This document shows positions 1 to 12,200 of a DNA stretch of 64,000 bases, piece by piece. A program made the translations under genes and the position numbers. The first letter of the stretch is position 1; each line of letters starts with the position of its first letter. Location of the stretch: the NCBI GenBank assembly GCA_043228905.1, contig JBHGNT010000005.1:14694001-14758000 (forward strand), in the 5' to 3' direction. Below the pieces are notes generated by a model that made no database searches, was not told where the DNA came from, and saw nothing but the letters and a program-made list of their open reading frames with translations. This DNA comes from Azolla caroliniana. Its lineage: Eukaryota; Polypodiophyta.

Positions 1-288
1 GGCCTCGAGTGGTGTTACCTTCAAAACCAAAAGAAGATAAAGTACCAAACGTTCCTCGGTTTCTCTAGCAATTTCCAGAAAGCAAATGAAAATTGCATAG
101 AATATGTCAAAATAATATAATAGAAAGCCTCAGAAAATTCATTAAAATTAGCACGATCGATTTCGGTTCTAGAAGTGGAAAAAACAGTCACTTTTGGGGG
201 CTAATCTTGACAACATTCTCAAGGAGAAAGGATATGAGGATGCACATCATTTTGATCCAAACATGTCTAGTCATTATGTACCCTCGAA

Positions 289-3200
289 CTATGCTTGTCT
301 TTTATCATTTACCATTCCTTGGAATTCTCTCAAAGCTTCTATAGCTCTACAATACTCCTCTTCTGGAAGTGAGAATCCAAATTGAATGTGTCCAGGAATG
401 CTGCTGCTTCTGCTTAAGTGAAGATTTGTACAATCAGAAATAACTTTTATGATATTGTCATTATCCAGCTCTAACATTTTCGTTGAGCCCAGAGTAGTTT
501 TGTAAGTTATTTGTTTTCCTTCATATGCTTTTGGACTTGCTAACAAAGATACTCCGCCCAAAGGTTTTAAGGGCACCCAACCAAAGTTTCCAAGCATCTG
601 CCAAAATAAAAGTGAGTATGTTTCATGATTCATTGTCACGTCAAATGCTTGTAAGTAAGAAAGGAAAAACTCCAAAAAACCCAAAAAATTATTTCCCCAA
701 ATGTTCTTGTTCAACCCATCAAGCAATTATATGATCAGTTTATCCCCTTTTCCTCACTTTCAGGGGTTGACCACAGCATTTAGGGAAATAATGCACATGT
801 AGGGGCATTTGAGTCAATAGCAAATGAAGTCTTCTTCTTTATTTCAACAAATGCCCTAAATAAAATCTAATCATCAAACGTGCATTTTACCTCACAGAAT
901 GAGTCAGCTCTGTGAAGTAACCAGTTCCTTTGTTGCATCAAATCTTGATGACAAATTCCACCCTCATTGTAGAGCTTCAAAAGCTTCTTCATGGCATACT
1001 TCAGCGTGCCATGGGGCCTGACCATATTCAAATTATCCTTGAAACCTTTCGAAAAGGAATCCTGCACCAAAGCATAACATAGCTCTAACCCCCCTGTTAA
1101 TAATTGCAACGAGAAGTTCCCAAACACTGTTACATTTGAGCAATCAACACCTTTGAGGTTCCAAATTGCATGCTCTTGCAACCCAAACTCTAATCCAGAA
1201 AACGATGTGTCCACAAACAAATGAGCACCAAATTTTGAGCAACAAGATATCAAATCTTCAATCTCAGATTTTGAGTACACCATCCCCGTAGGATAGATTG
1301 TGGGTCCAGTAACATATAGAAAAGGCTTGTCAGATGATCCAAATGCTTCCATTACGACTTTCTCTGTAAGCTTAAAAGAATCGTCTGCCTTAGTATGAAT
1401 GATCTCTACACATGCCCCCAGAAGCTTAGCAGCGTATATATATGCTTCATTAGATCCAGCAACAAAAAACAAAGTCCCACAGACATCTCTACATTGAATT
1501 ACTAATTTCGAAAAGATTGCTTTGGTACTGTCACTAAGAATGATCTCTGATGAAGAATTTACTGGGATTCCAAATTTGATATCGATAAACTTGTAAATCT
1601 CAGGTATTAGATCAGTTTCAACATCGGTAATGTTTTGTCGTGCAAAGCTTTCAAAGATGGCCATTTTCACAGATGTAGGTGTTGGAAGAAGATTTTCAAT
1701 TGAATTCATATATAATTCATCTCCATTTTGTTGTTTATTCAAAACTTTGACTTCCCGAAGACATTCTAGCATATTTTTCGGAACCTCAATCAGATTCGTT
1801 TTTGTCTCTGCAACCGGAGATCTCTGTGGCAAACCAGATAATGACACTCAGTAAGCATTACATAAAATATGCAAGTGTATGCACAACGACAACAGAAGAT
1901 AATACCTGTGGCATGGGATGACGTCCTGGAAGCTGAAAAGTAAGCAATTCTTGAAATAGGCAACCATAATAAAATTGATTGGATACTGCGGTTCCTCCAT
2001 TTAAAAGTTCCCCCATTTTTTCCATGAGGTAAAGAACATCTTCGTTCTCAGAGATGATAAATGCAACTTCCAAATCACAATAAACCTGGCAAGCCATAAA
2101 CACTTTTCAATTCTGAAATAACACTAAAACTCTAATTTCAAATGCTATTATGATCTTACCCTTACAAGAAGTCTATGGCATTTTGGCTCAAGCAGGTAAG
2201 CATTCACAACATTATTTTATACAATTAAGATTTGGCTAAGAAAGAAAGAAAGATATTAACGTTTTTAAGAGGCCATAATGGCATATAAGAACAAACAAGA
2301 GATTACATCTTAAGTCTATGGCATTTTGGCTTAAGCAGGTGAGCATTCACAACATTATTTTATACAGATAATATTTGGCTAAGAAATAAAGATATATTAA
2401 CGTTTTTAGGAGGCTATAATGGCATATAAGAACAAACAAGAGATTACATCTAAGTGTTGTCTCGTCTTTGAGAACAACCAAAATAAAAAATGTTACTAAG
2501 TTTTAAAAAAAAGATCAATAAGATAAAAAGAGACTAAAGAATCTTGTTATCGGCACATGTAAGATTCTCAAGTCAAATATATTGTAATCTTTGTCTTTGA
2601 AAGATCTCTCATATAGGTCGATCCAAAATGGAGAGGTCTTCGAAGCGAGGGAATCACCTAAGATGGCGGGAGATAATGAACTTTATTTGTCGATGACAAG
2701 GGTAATGAGATCGTGATCCATGGAGAAGTTCCAAGCATCGTTGGTCCTCATATTCTATTACCTTCCATAGTGGGCCAAAGCAATGGCATCACCCTCTTAC
2801 TTCAGAAAAGACACCACAGTGACAAACGTAGTGTTCTTCGGATTCCACTCCTTATTTCTTCTAGAGGTACTCGTGCATATCTGCCTACCTCAAACTCAAC
2901 TAATATGATGAAGTTCACAGCTGCCTTATAACACTGGGCAGCACATAGGATAGATGTATGTTCATATACACGATGGCCTGATGATGAATCCATCCTCCAA
3001 TATGTGTCAAAAGTGAGTCTTATAGTGGGCCATCTTCATACCAAGTGATATTTTGGAGCTGATCCATGTTATCTTCTTTTCGAAGTTTAAAATACCCATT
3101 CAGATCACTCTATCTACTATTTTCCACTTTGGTCATGTTTAGATGGGGATAGTCCAAGCTATATTGAAAAGAGGTAGTGCATTTATGCTTATGCATTTCA

Positions 3201-6200
3201 GCATACCAACAATGGGCGTCTCCATGTTCAGCAAGTTGTCTTGATAGCATGAGTGCCAACCTTGAGTACCTTCCTTTAGGAATCTCCCAAAGATGTTGGA
3301 TGCAGGTCGCTGATCAGAATAATGCCTTGATGATTATAGGGCTCCCATCTTTATCCAGATTACGTCATCGAGCGTTGATGCTTTGCTCCTCAGCATGCGG
3401 GCAATCATTGACACTAAAGGTCTTTTTAAATCTTTCCAGTTATTTTCCTTGTTAAGACTTAGTCCCCACGTTTACTCCATAGAGAAGAGCTGGTGTTTAA
3501 TTTCAAATGTGCTTGCAATGTTTTGGCATTCCAACTCAACCCAGTGAACATTCACATATCATATCATACAATAAGTTTCTGATAAGATTCTAACTACATT
3601 ATATTATACACACTTTTTTCAAGACACAGCTAGACTTACTTTATTTTTTAGAAGCCCACATACAATTGTTGCATGATTCGGTAAAGCACGAGCTGCAAGA
3701 TATTGCAGTACTCCATTCGTTCCAGGCATACTAGAAAGCTCTATATGATCAGAAATATCAAGTAGTAAACGTGAACCAACTCTAGCACATGCATCAAGAA
3801 GCCGTTCAAAAGCTGTGCACGATTTCATCTCAAAATCAGCTAGGGTTGAAACAACAACTTGAGGCTTGAGCCGATCAAGAAGCTGTAGGACAAGATCAAC
3901 ACGCTTAGGTGCTTCAATCACCGTGATATTGTTTCCAAATACCTGCTTCACTGGGCAGATTCCGAATTGCTGCATAGAACAAGCTATATTATTAATTTAG
4001 ATCATTATCTTAGAAAATGAAAAAATAGTTGATTTTGTGTTATATAATTTAGGTAATCATCTTAGAATAGTGAAGTCTGTGTAAAAAGTGAGAACAGCAA
4101 TAAGGTACAAACGCACCTTTGCTGAAATAGTAGTCAGCCACTTGTGAGGTAGCAGCATCGTAAGACTTCCATCAACCAAGGCAAGTTCTGGTGAGAAGAG
4201 AGACAAGAAGTACTCAATTGCATGTGCTCTTGAAGGAAAGACGAGAATGTTCTGCCAAAGTTATAAATCCATGTTATCTATAATCACAATGAACGCTTCA
4301 TAAATGGAACAGACAGTTGTGTCTAACAAATAGTTATCTGTTGAAGTAAGACGAAAATTCTTTGAGCACAAGGATGTACAAGGCCATCAGGAAAAAACAA
4401 TATAGAAGATAAAAAGAATTCCCTGCCTACAGATATAGTCCACTCTCTTGAATTCAAATACTTTTAGATGAAGTACCATTCCTTTTACTTGAGGAGCATT
4501 TATCACTACGCATTCATTGTCAGAACTAATTTGCAGAAAGAGAGACAGCGGATGCCTGAAAACAAGGATATATTTTCGAGCAAGAAAATAAAAAGATACA
4601 AGATGCGTAGAAATGCTATGATCCCTTTCTCTTCTACTGTTAGACTTGTAAGTGGGACCACACAAATAATAGGATGGCAAACAAAATAACAATTCATCAG
4701 AGTTGATAGCAATGAAAATTAAATAGGACAAACCCAGAAGGTGACACTTATACTCTGCATAATATGCATGACAGGCAAGGAAAATGACCAATATGCAGAA
4801 CAGGAAAGAAAAAAAATATATATTAACGTCTTTTCAGAAACCAAAATGGCCGATAAGACCAAACAAGAGATTACATCTGAAGTGTTGCCTCATCGTTGAG
4901 AACAACAAATCAAAATAAAATAAATATTACTCAGTAAATTTAAAAGTAAATAAGATAAAAAGAGATGACAGAATCTGGTTTTCGGCACATGTGAGATTAA
5001 CTTTTGTCTTCGAAAGATCTCCAAAGTGAAATTCCCCATCTTTTTCTTAAGATAACGTTTAGAACTTTGATAATGGACAGCAAGGTTCACTGATCTATTG
5101 TATTTTCATACAGCAAGGTTCATTTGTCGCACAACTTTTAACTTAGCCAGAAAAAATTCAAGATTCTACCCACCTGCACACATGGTTTCTAGGAACATAT
5201 AAAAACTAGAAACATAAATTCGCTAGGAAATAGTAAATATTCATGCAAAGAGACTTACCTTTGGGCTTAAGGGTATGCTGTGATATAGACGCAGAAAATC
5301 AGAAATAAGGTTCTTGAATCTTGTTGATCCCACCTGCAGCTCGTAAGGAAGGTGTGATGTTGTTTCAAGTGCACCTGCAAGATGTGCTAGAAAAGGAATC
5401 TTTTCTTCCGCAACTGAATCATCCTCGAAAGAAAGATCCAATGCACCTTTAGTCTCATGGAGACTGTTACTTAAAAACTTGAAGATAGTTTTCACCTGGA
5501 ACATTTTAAGCAAGAAAAACTAGTATCATTTTATGTTAATGATAATTACACTCATATTCTGCACAAGATTTATTGCAGAAAGTTCCCATTTACCTGATTT
5601 GGTTGTCTAAGTTGACAACTATAAACTGAAAGCCCATGTGAAATTTCACCACCAGATTTAGCATGTGCCCATGCAGTCCGTGCACTGATAGGTTCCTCAC
5701 TGACACGACCCATAAAAAACTCAAACCGATGTGGACTGTTATTCTCAATCTCAACCAGTGCTAGAATGTCAGTGTCAGAGGCCTGCAAAAGAAGAATTTG
5801 AAACTTCTAAACACTATCTCACTCTTCTCCATTTACATTGCCATGCACGAATTTAAAAACTACATCAGCTTGGCTCAATCACTAGTGCTTTACTCTTAAA
5901 TAAACCTAGAGCTGAAACCAAGTTTAAGGAAATTTGCATTCTCCGTTCTCTAGATTGGCAAATTTATGCTAAATTCTTAGCGCATATTTACATCTTTGAC
6001 ATATTCTCTCTCTTCAAGTGTCACAACATATTTAACAATCAGCAACGGTTCAGTTCGGTTCAAGAGGGTCCAAACCAAACCGTTTAAATTTTTTTAAACC
6101 TGAACCAAACCGAACCGAACCATGATACCGTTAAACCTAAGCATTAAAAAAATTTCAAACCATTAAGCCATTAAACAGGTAAAACCACAGTTTTGTGGTT

Positions 6201-9200
6201 CTGTTTCGGTTTTCAGCTTAGGTCAAATTTAAATTTTAAAATTTTAAAAATTTAAAAGATTTCATTATTTAAATTTTTAAAATTTTAAAGATTTTCCTAA
6301 AATGTGAAGATAAGGCATGAAAATGAAAAGATTGTTCAAAACCAATTTTTTATAATTTTTTTTATAATTTTTAAAAAAATAAAAAAATAAAAACCATTAA
6401 AACCGCGGTTGAAACCGCGGTTGAAACCGCGGTTGAAACCGCGGTTGAAACCGAACCAAACCGTTAAAAAAATCCAAATCTGAACTGAACCGAACCGTTT
6501 AAACCATTAAGCCATGATTTCGCGGTTTGGTTCGGTTCAAACCGAACAGTTGCCGATTGTTAAGCATATTTTCTTTGCTTTTGGCAAGGTCTTTTCCTAA
6601 GGAGACTTAAACTTTACAAGCCAAATAATTTAGACCTATTTGAGAAATAAAAATGATATATCAACATATTTTACGAGGCCAAAATGGCCTATAAGAACAA
6701 ACAAGAGATTATATATTAAAATGTTGTCATGTGTTTGAGAACAATATACTAAAATAAATATAACAAAGTAAAGAAGTAAATAGAGATAGAACTAAAGAAT
6801 CACATTATCTATATGCAAGATACATAAGTCAAATGGACTATAATTTTTTTCTTCAAAAGAACTCTGGCATAGGTCAATCCAAAATGGAGATATCCCCAAA
6901 GCAAGGTAAGCATCTGCAATACTGGGAGATAATGGCCTTTATCTGTTTTCAACAATTTTTCCCTATGTTTCCTGAGTTCTAGCAAGAACAAACCCAAACA
7001 ATGGTGGTCCTCATAATGCATTGCCTTGAGTTGGGTGCCAAAGCCTTGGTTAAAGAGGTAATGGCATCTCCCTCTTATTTCATAAAAAAACAGTATAGTG
7101 GCAAAATTAGTGTTCTTTAGAATCCACTCCTTGATGACACAATTGGAAATTTATTTCTTGCAGAGGTATGTGTGCATGGCTGACTGGTTCAATCTCTAGC
7201 AGATGTGAAGAGATCCACTGCCACCCTATCACACTACACAGTGAATGTGACAGATTTATATCCATATAAGCTGACCCATTCTATTTGCTTATCCAATTCG
7301 ATAATATGGATTAAGATCATTCTATTGTTTTCCACTTTGTTCGTGTTGAGATGGAGACAATCCAAGCTATCTTAAGACGGTAATGCATTTATGCTTAGGT
7401 CATGGACTTGAACCATTGTTGTGTCTCAGCATACCAACAATCATTATCTCCATGTTCAATACATTGCTTTGATGACATGACAGCCAACCCTGAGTACCTT
7501 TGTTTATGGAGCTCCACAAATCATTGGATATTGTTCATTGATCAGAATAATGGCACAGTGATTATTGGGGCTACTTCCATCTCCCTTTGACTTATATCAT
7601 GGAGCACCAATGCTTTGCTCCTAATCATGTGACAATCATCGAAACTAAAGTTCTCTCCAAATCGATTCAACTATATGCCTTGTGAAGCTAGGTTCTCAGA
7701 TTTCTACTATATAGACAAAAGTCAGTCCGACAATATATCAAATGCCCACAATTTAGTTAATGGTTCTTGGAATTGTATATGTGCACATTGTCTTTATTGG
7801 GCACCAATGCCTGATATGCACAAGAAAGATGAGCACAAGCAACCTCATGTAAGGAGAACCGAGGCCCAATGAATGTTATTCCTAAGTACATGTAGGAATG
7901 TGTATATGCCACCTTTTTCTCTACTTTTATATTTACGGAGTATTACTTATTTTTTTGATTTGTTGTTCTCAAAGACGAGATAATAAGATGTAATCTCTTG
8001 TTTGGTCTTATAGGCCATTTTGGCCTCTTAAAAGACGTTAATATATCTTTCTTTCTTCTTTCTTTCTACTAAGAAGAGTTCTATTTCTGATCTCATTACC
8101 ATGCTTCAATGGTGTTAAACAAAATCACTAGTTTTACCTAGGTTTTTAGACAAACCTTTCTTGCACAAAATGATTTTAAATCATTTAGATGTCTTTGAAG
8201 TCCCTCTAGAAAGTCAAAGTTAAGCACAATGTCCCCAGCATACAGTAATACCTATATAGCTAGACCCACAAATCATACTCATGAACCACCAAATCTTCCT
8301 ATGCAATGTGATACCTCATCGATCTAGATGCCTGAAAAGAGTGGATGATAATAGGCATCCTTGTTTTACGCCAATTGTGCTAGCCACAAACTCCAATCAC
8401 CACTGGGAGATTACACTTTTCCTTTCGCAGATTCAAACAAAGTGTAAAAGAATACGTGCGGAAGCTTAACAGACACAAGCGGGTAACAATAGATAAAAGA
8501 CAAGAGACAAAGAAGATAAGGAAGGTTTGATGGAAAGCTTAATCAACACAGTATAATGGGAGAGACTGAGAGGGCAGAACACAGAAAACTCTATTTCAAA
8601 ACAATACTCTAAAACTTTGTACATAGGATGTGCTCAAAGAGCACTTGTATACAAGTCCATACAGATTGACAGAAGTACTGACTCATACTTCAATGCTCAT
8701 CAATGAGCCCCTACACTAACTCTCAAAATATATTCCTCCGTGGAATATCTATCCAACGGCCTCCCCGTTTACACACCGCTACGGCCTCTCGTTGCGCACC
8801 CAGTTTTCCTGCTCCCTTTCCTGGTCTTTTCTGCCCCTCAAGGTTGGCACGTCGACGTGCCGCAAACCAAGCGCACCCGAGAATTGTCGCAACTTGGCGA
8901 GACCAAGGGGCTTGGTGAAGATGTCGGCAGTCTGCCGATATGTCGGAACATACACTAGTTCAACTTCACCGGAGAGGAGACGCTCGCGAACAAAATGGTA
9001 GAATCTGCCATCCCGAACTTGAAGAGCATACTTAGCACATAATGTCGTTGGCTGATTAGTATGCCTTCGGGGGCACGGATCACTTCGATCCCGAGGAAGT
9101 AATGAAGGTCCCTTAGGTCCTTCATGTCGAATGATGCCGCGAGTTGGGACTTTACGCGGCCGGCACCGATGATGACTAAATCATCAACATAAAGTAAAAT

Positions 9201-12200
9201 ACTAACTGGTCCATGTCGACCTTGCCGAACAAACAATGAAGAGTCCAATTTGAACGTCGCAAACCCCATCCGACGCAGGCGCTGCGTGATCTTCGCGCTC
9301 CACGCGCGCTGGGCTTGTTTTAGTCCATAGAGGGACTTCTTCAGTTGGCATACCGCCGAAGTGTTCTTTTCGGACTAAAATCTGGGGGGGTTGTACCATG
9401 TACACCTATTCCTCAAGTTCTCCTTGCAGGAACGCATTCTTTACATCCATCTGATGTAAATGCCACCCCTTTACCGCGGCTACCGCAAGCAGGGCACGGA
9501 CGGTTGGCATCTTCGCGACCAGCGCAAAGGTCTCATTGTAGTCGATGTCGTGTTGTGCGTATCCCTTCGCCACTAACCGGCACGCCAATTTGCATCCTTC
9601 GCTTCTACGTAGCTCTCCGGCTCACGCACTTCCGCCATTCGCGTCATATACGCATAATGAATGTACTCGTATCCGAACCGCACCACGGGGTTCTTCTGGC
9701 GGGTAGATTGGCGTAATTGCTCATTAGCCGATTTTGAGGCCCTCTTGGCCAATGCAAACTTCGTTTCCGAAGGTCCGTCTTCGTTCTTCTCGGAGTTGGA
9801 TTCGCTTCGATCCGACTCGTCTTTGTCAGTGCCGTACTCCGGCATCTTCTTCTTTCCCTTCTCTTTGCACGTAAACCGTCTCCTCGGCTTCCTACGCGGG
9901 GAATGCACGGCCGAGTCTCTACTACTCGCCGGCTCTGCGTCTGACTGGTCATGCCAACTCAGTTGCTCATTCAGACCACTTAGCCTAAATGAGATCGGAC
10001 TCTCTTCATCGCCTTTCCTCACACAACAGCCAATACCCCCAAACTTGGTAGAGTAATACAAAATAGTTGGTATGATGAGGAATATTGTGATACAAGGAGA
10101 TGCTTGCAACATGATGTAACTCGGGGCATTCATGTGTGAAGGTTTCCCTACTAGATGGACTCAACATACCATTATGCCAATCCTCAAGAGTGGAGACCCC
10201 ATGATGCCAAGCAACTCTAGGACAATGATGATTGGTCATTACTATGCTAAACTATATCGCTCGATTCTAAAGACATATGGGCAGAGCACAATGGCTGCCG
10301 TTCAGCTGGACATGCAGGCTTTCGGAAGGGGTTCACAAATATGGATCACATATTGACCCTTCGAGCCCTTATTGAGAAGGGCAGAGTCCATAATAAGAGG
10401 AGTTTTGTTGCTTTCTGGATTTCCAAAAAGCCTTTGGCATTGTGGCACGTGCTTGGCTTATGCAACAGCCAAAAGCCCTTGGTGTTCCTACATATATGCA
10501 ATGGCGAATCTATGCACTCTCTAAAACTGTGTCAAGCAAAGTGCGGTCTTCCAAGGGCTTGTCATATTCGCGTACGTCCAATTTGATGGACGTACGCGAA
10601 CGTTTGCATACGTTCGCGTATGATACGCGACATTCGTTTGGATTTTTTTTTTCCTTTTGGTTTTTTTTAGTTTTCTTTTTTTATATTAATACTTCGTTAC
10701 GAACAAAAGTGACGTCTAACACACACACACACACCCTCTCTCTCTCACACGAGAACTGACAGATCTTATCTCTCTACAGAATCCAATACACACACTCAAG
10801 GACTGACAGAGCTTCTCTCTCCCTCACGCAGACAAAACCCTTAGCTCCTCTCTCTCTCTCTCTCTCTCTCTAGACATACACTCAACCACTGTCTCCTCAC
10901 ACATGCAAAACAGGGCTTCTCTCTCTAGACCTCTCTCTCTCTCTCTCTCTCTCTCTCAAACACACACACACACTATGTAGTATGTTCATTGTATGTATAT
11001 ATGATTATATCTATGTACCGCGTATGGATTTCAATCATACTCGGAGCCTTTTCACGTATGAGTATGATACGAATATTGGTGTATGAGTATGGCTAGAACT
11101 ATGGTGGAACACACGCTCCTACACATACCTAGTGTAAAGAATCTAAGTCTAGTAGAGTTTAGAATTCAGAAGCGTAGTGTATGTGTGAGAGAGAGAGTGA
11201 ATGTATAAACAAGAGAAGGAATTACAGAGAATAACCAGAAAAATAAGAAAACACACAGTAGGGGGATGACAGCTTATGCACTTAGAGAGCTATATTAATT
11301 ATCTAAAGATCATCAACTAAACTGAATGGCCAAAGGGGGTTTTATATACAAGTCCTCAAGGGACTGCCCTATTAAATGTGTTGGTGGAATCTAACCAAGA
11401 TATCCACTTGAGGACGATTTTGTCATAAGAATATCTAATATTCTTTGACCACACTAACACTCGACAACTACACGAATTACAATAAAGTGTGTTGTCACAC
11501 ACTCGACAACTACACAGATTACAATAAAGTGTGCTCACACACTTTTTCATACATCGTCCTTTTGTTCACACAAGTTGAGCTTGATTCTCAACACGCCCCC
11601 TCAAGGTCAATTGTGTGTCCTCTTAAGCTTGGTTGTCTTGGTGTAGTTGAAGACCCAACTGCAATTGGTCGGACTACTAGACTGTGGTTTTCCCATTGTT
11701 CCTATGTACTCGATCTTGATCTAGCAATGTCGATCTTGCCAATCCAAAATTCCGGGCTTTGGAATGTCTTCCTCTAACTTGCCGGGTCAAGTTGGATTAT
11801 ATGTGCTAGCCTTACTTTGCCAATGCCGGTCTCACTCTTCCTCTTGTATGGTGCTGATTCTCCATGTTTTCCTTCGTCTTTGTACTTTTACTCTCCCCCA
11901 AGCTCAGCATATCGAGTGGCCTAAGGCCTAGATCCACTGAGAATTGTCATAGCTTGTCGAGACATAGCGCCTTAGTGAAAATATCAACCACTTGCATGTT
12001 GGTGCCAACTTATTGGAGGTCAATGTCACCGGCCAATATGCGCTCACGGATGTAATGATAGTGCACCTCGATGTGGTTAGTCCGGGCGTGAAACACTGGA
12101 TTCTTTGCAAGCTGGATGCTGCTGAGATTATCACAGTGGATTAGTATTGGCTTGTTCACCAATTCGTTGAAGTCTTTCAGCAGTCTTTTAAGCCATACAG

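Noticed and set aside
6640-8070. A DNA transposon with inverted ends between the GGCCAAAATGGCC motifs at 6670 and 8020
   Set aside because: The inverted motif pair is explained better by two LINE 3' tails in opposite orientation, since LINE protein segments lie on both sides of the inner one.
10341-10586. A new small protein [18 protein letters not shown]
   Set aside because: It is a piece of the LINE reverse transcriptase whose frame shifts after it.
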